DNA from: Candidatus Poribacteria bacterium
Lineage (GTDB): Bacteria > Poribacteria > WGA-4E > WGA-3G
Direction: 5' to 3'
Assembly (NCBI GenBank): GCA_958295815.1
Contig: OY282374.1
Span: 2,128,856 to 2,192,855 of the forward strand
Length of the DNA stretch: 64,000 nt
Part shown: one piece after another, positions 61,716-64,000 of the stretch
Position numbering within the stretch: position 1 is the stretch's first letter
Layout of the letters: the number at the start of each line of letters is the position of its first letter
Made by a program: the position numbers and the translations under genes
The notes under the pieces: model-generated
Seen by the model: only the letters and a program-made list of their open reading frames with translations
The model's database searches: none
What the model was told of the DNA's origin: nothing

Positions 61716-62786
61716 ATGGAAAGTCGGGATGCACCGCATTTTGTCCAAGCAGGTGTCAAAGCGATCGACTGCGACATCCATAACGAAGTGCCAACCTTAC
61801 AGACACTCTTCCCGTACATGTCTGATTTTTGGTGTGACTATTGCAGCACCTCTGGCTTTAGAGGTCCCGATGCAAACGATTATCCGCGCGCTGCACCGCT
61901 AACGGAACATCCAGATGCGACTTCCCCGTGGGATGTTGATCTCGAACATATACAGGAACACCTACTTGACACCTGGAACCTCGAATACGGAATTCTCAAC
62001 TGTGCCTATCGCGTGCAAAGCGTCCATAACCCGGACCTTGCCGTTGCGATCGCACAGGCAGTAAACGATTGGCAGATAGAACATTGGCTCGACCCCGAAC
62101 CTCGACTCCGTGCCTCACTTGTTGTGCCAAGCCAGATGCCAGACCTCGCTGCAAAGGAAATTGAACGTGTTGGTGAGCATCCAGGTTTTGTCCAAGTGGT
62201 CATGCCTGTCCGTTCACGGATGCCGTATGGGAATCGTCTCCATTATCCGATTTATGAGGCTGCTGTCCGACATAATCTTGCTATCGCTATCAATTACGGC
62301 GGAGCACCGGGTACTCAGCCTTCAGCCACCGGATGGCCATCAACCTATTTAGAAGAATACAGTGGTATGACGCAAGTCTTCCAGGCGCAAGTAATTAGCC
62401 TCGTTGCAGAAGGTGTTTTCAACCAGTTCCCGGAGCTACGTGTTGTGCTAATTGAAAGTGGATTTACATGGCTTCCTGCTGTTATGTGGCGGATTGATAA
62501 GGAGTGGCGCGGTCTCCGAAACAACACGCCCTGGGTGAAACGCCCACCTTCTGAGTACATGCGAAAGCACATCCGGTTTACCTTACAGCCGATAGATGCT
62601 CCACCAACTCTCAAGCAGCTTCTTCAGATCATCGGGCAATTAGAATCTGAGGAGATGTTAATGTTTTCAACCGATTATCCGCATTGGCAGTTTAATACAC
62701 CCAACGATGCCTTGCCTGCAGAACTGCCCGGCTCTCTGGCTCGTAAAATCTTACACGAGAACGCCCGTGCCTTTTATCAACTTTAA
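61716..62786 (+). CDS. Amidohydrolase-2 family protein (tandem copy 1)
   Basis: The 356-residue TIM-barrel protein has AAGGAG six bases before the ATG. VKAIDCDIHNEVPTLQTLFP replaces the usual D-x-H-x-H start with D-C-D-I-H. Later motifs are LRASLVVPSQMPDLAAKEIE, NLAIAINYGGAPGT, VLIESGFTWLPAVMWRID and MLMFSTDYPHWQFNTPNDAL, the last with the metal-site Asp. It is a paralogue of the next gene. The substrate is unknown; PF04909 relatives include decarboxylases and lactonases. Confidence 0.85.
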   Translation: MESRDAPHFVQAGVKAIDCDIHNEVPTLQTLFPYMSDFWCDYCSTSGFRGPDANDYPRAAPLTEHPDATSPWDVDLEHIQEHLLDTWNLEYGILNCAYRVQSVHNPDLAVAIAQAVNDWQIEHWLDPEPRLRASLVVPSQMPDLAAKEIERVGEHPGFVQVVMPVRSRMPYGNRLHYPIYEAAVRHNLAIAINYGGAPGTQPSATGWPSTYLEEYSGMTQVFQAQVISLVAEGVFNQFPELRVVLIESGFTWLPAVMWRIDKEWRGLRNNTPWVKRPPSEYMRKHIRFTLQPIDAPPTLKQLLQIIGQLESEEMLMFSTDYPHWQFNTPNDALPAELPGSLARKILHENARAFYQL

Positions 62787-62826
62787 GTACGTTTGACTTC
62801 ATTCAAAGTCTTAGGGAGATACCGCA

Positions 62827-63903
62827 ATGGAAAACACAACGACGAAACGTTCTAAATTCCCCGTGATTGATTGCGACATCCACAACTCCGTACCGCCAGG
62901 TGGTCTGTCCCCCTACCTATCCGAGCGTTGGCAGGAGCACTACAAGACTTTCGGACTCCGGGGCCGTATTGGAGGTTATTATCCGCGTGCGCTTCTCAAT
63001 GCCGCACGTCGTGATGCCTGGCCCCCCTCAGGACTCTCTCCGGGTGCAGATTTGGAGTTCATGCAGGAGCAGCTTCTCGATGCATTTGATATCGAGTATG
63101 GCGTGCTCAATCCGCTCATGCCTGTGGGTGAGCAGCTGAATATTGAATTTGGTGCTGCCCTTGCGAGTGCTGTCAACGATTGGCAGGTCGCCGATTGGGT
63201 TGAACCTGAACCACGCCTGCGTGCATCTATCGTTCCACCCTACGAAGATGGAGACCTCGCTGCTAAGGAGATCCATCGGTGTGGACCGAATCCTGCATTC
63301 GCCCAGATTCTACTTCTCGCTCGAACGAGGGATCCGCTTGGAAATCGTAGGTATTGGAAAATGTATGAGGCAGCTGAAGAGTATAATCTGCCTATCGGTA
63401 TCCACTTTGGAGGAAACCAAGGTCAGATCACTGGCGCAGGCTGGCCCTCTTATTACATCGAGGACCACGGTGGTATGCCGCAAGCTTTCCACACACAAGT
63501 CATCAGTTACGTCACCGAAGGCGTATTTGACAGGTTCCCTAACCTAAAGATCGTCCTGGTTGAAGGCGGGTTTGCCTGGCTTCCACCACTTATGTGGCGG
63601 CTTGATGCGACATGGGAGAAACTACGTGTCGAGGTGCCAGACTTGAAACGGAAACCATCGGAATACATTCGAGATCATTTCTGGCTCAGTACGCAACCCA
63701 TGGAAGAACCACCCAAGCGCGAGTATTTCGAGCAGATGCTTGAACAGATGGACATGAACGATAAACTCATGTTCGCCACAGATTACCCGCATTGGGATTT
63801 TGACTCTCCTGACCGCGCTTTGCCGAGTTACTTGAAGCCGGAACTGCGTCGGAAGATTTTATCAGACAACGCCCGCGGACTTTACGACTTTGAAAAACTG
63901 TAA
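62827..63903 (+). CDS. Amidohydrolase-2 family protein (tandem copy 2)
   Basis: The product of 358 residues parallels its upstream neighbour throughout: PVIDCDIHNSVPPGGLSPYL, LRASIVPPYEDGDLAAKEI, LPIGIHFGGNQGQ, VLVEGGFAWLPPLMWRLD and KLMFATDYPHWDFDSPD. The same D-C-D-I-H start is present. GGGAG precedes the ATG, 40 bp after the first copy. The pair could act as a hetero-oligomer or on related substrates; neither is shown here. Confidence 0.85.
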   Translation: MENTTTKRSKFPVIDCDIHNSVPPGGLSPYLSERWQEHYKTFGLRGRIGGYYPRALLNAARRDAWPPSGLSPGADLEFMQEQLLDAFDIEYGVLNPLMPVGEQLNIEFGAALASAVNDWQVADWVEPEPRLRASIVPPYEDGDLAAKEIHRCGPNPAFAQILLLARTRDPLGNRRYWKMYEAAEEYNLPIGIHFGGNQGQITGAGWPSYYIEDHGGMPQAFHTQVISYVTEGVFDRFPNLKIVLVEGGFAWLPPLMWRLDATWEKLRVEVPDLKRKPSEYIRDHFWLSTQPMEEPPKREYFEQMLEQMDMNDKLMFATDYPHWDFDSPDRALPSYLKPELRRKILSDNARGLYDFEKL

Positions 63904-63942
63904 AGCTCTTATAGCAAATCTACAATTGCATTGACACTTATG

Positions 63943-63974
63943 AAGGGTCGAGGTTAGAAACCCCTCCTACAAAG
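63943..63974 (+). repeat. Hairpin repeat unit (GGTTAGAAACCCC type)
   Basis: GGGTCGAGGTTAGAAACCCC followed by TCCTACA, related to the units at 27938-28019. The sequence after it runs to the window edge with nothing further seen. Confidence 0.7.
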
Positions 63975-64000
63975 AGCGGATCTGGCGAGGTATCTAACCT

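Overview
The window looks like chromosomal DNA from an uncultured, Gram-negative-type marine or sponge-associated bacterium. My best guess is Candidatus Poribacteria. That is an inference from gene content: a phytanoyl-CoA dioxygenase family protein, an enolase-superfamily enzyme, three amidohydrolase-2 family proteins, LamG and DUF1080-like exported proteins, PorV-like membrane proteins, an ELM1-family protein and a DCC-fused lipase maturation factor. It also rests on the dense set of short intergenic repeats. No rRNA gene is present to confirm it.

Layout. 1-7148 (mostly minus): start of scpA (cut by the window edge), a site-2 protease, CCA/poly(A) polymerase, a cyclase-family hydrolase, a histidinol/inositol-phosphate phosphatase, a DCC-LMF fusion and a DegT aminotransferase. 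7340-13207: a lipoprotein with two Cache-like repeats, an ELM1 protein, a lipoprotein and two tandem 437-residue TlpA-like thioredoxin proteins. 13994-17203: an apparent defence cassette of Mrr-type nuclease, DUF433/DUF5615 toxin-antitoxin pair and an AAA ATPase fused to a PD-(D/E)XK nuclease. 17227-27925: metabolic and envelope genes (enolase superfamily, PhyH, PorV-like, MFS, LPG-synthase-like flippase, amidohydrolase, SLBB export protein) and an intact IS982-type element. 28117-34825: a type ISP-like restriction-modification enzyme, a second AAA-nuclease paralogue, a second PorV-like protein and a glutamine amidotransferase. 35299-49002: a DUF6807/PmoA-like protein, miaB-map, ccmC-ccmD, a lytic transglycosylase, Wzi-like protein, eukaryote-type nadE, and a translationally coupled pair of large exported proteins. 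49412-55213: small membrane protein, exported LamG and DUF1080-like proteins, peroxiredoxin, tRNA-Gly, a TPR membrane protein and a TolB-like propeller. 55318-63903: mutS2, dnaG-rpoD, two tRNAs and two tandem amidohydrolases.

Intergenic space is largely repeat-derived. There are at least five families: (A) arrays of a 7-bp TTATAAG-type unit in composite elements of about 115 bp; (B) a GGATT-rich repeat of about 42 bp; (C) a hairpin repeat whose stem sequence varies with compensating changes while its loop and flanks stay similar; (D) a GTGTGC palindrome; (E) an element of about 85-120 bp. Many genes have readable sigma-70 promoters (TTGACA, 17 bp, TATAAT), which fits the RpoD encoded here.

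The most interesting signals are: a C-terminal tail of about 18 residues shared by three exported proteins of unrelated fold; the two AAA-nuclease paralogues, each near a restriction gene; the co-varying hairpin repeats; and a cysteine-rich leader micro-ORF.
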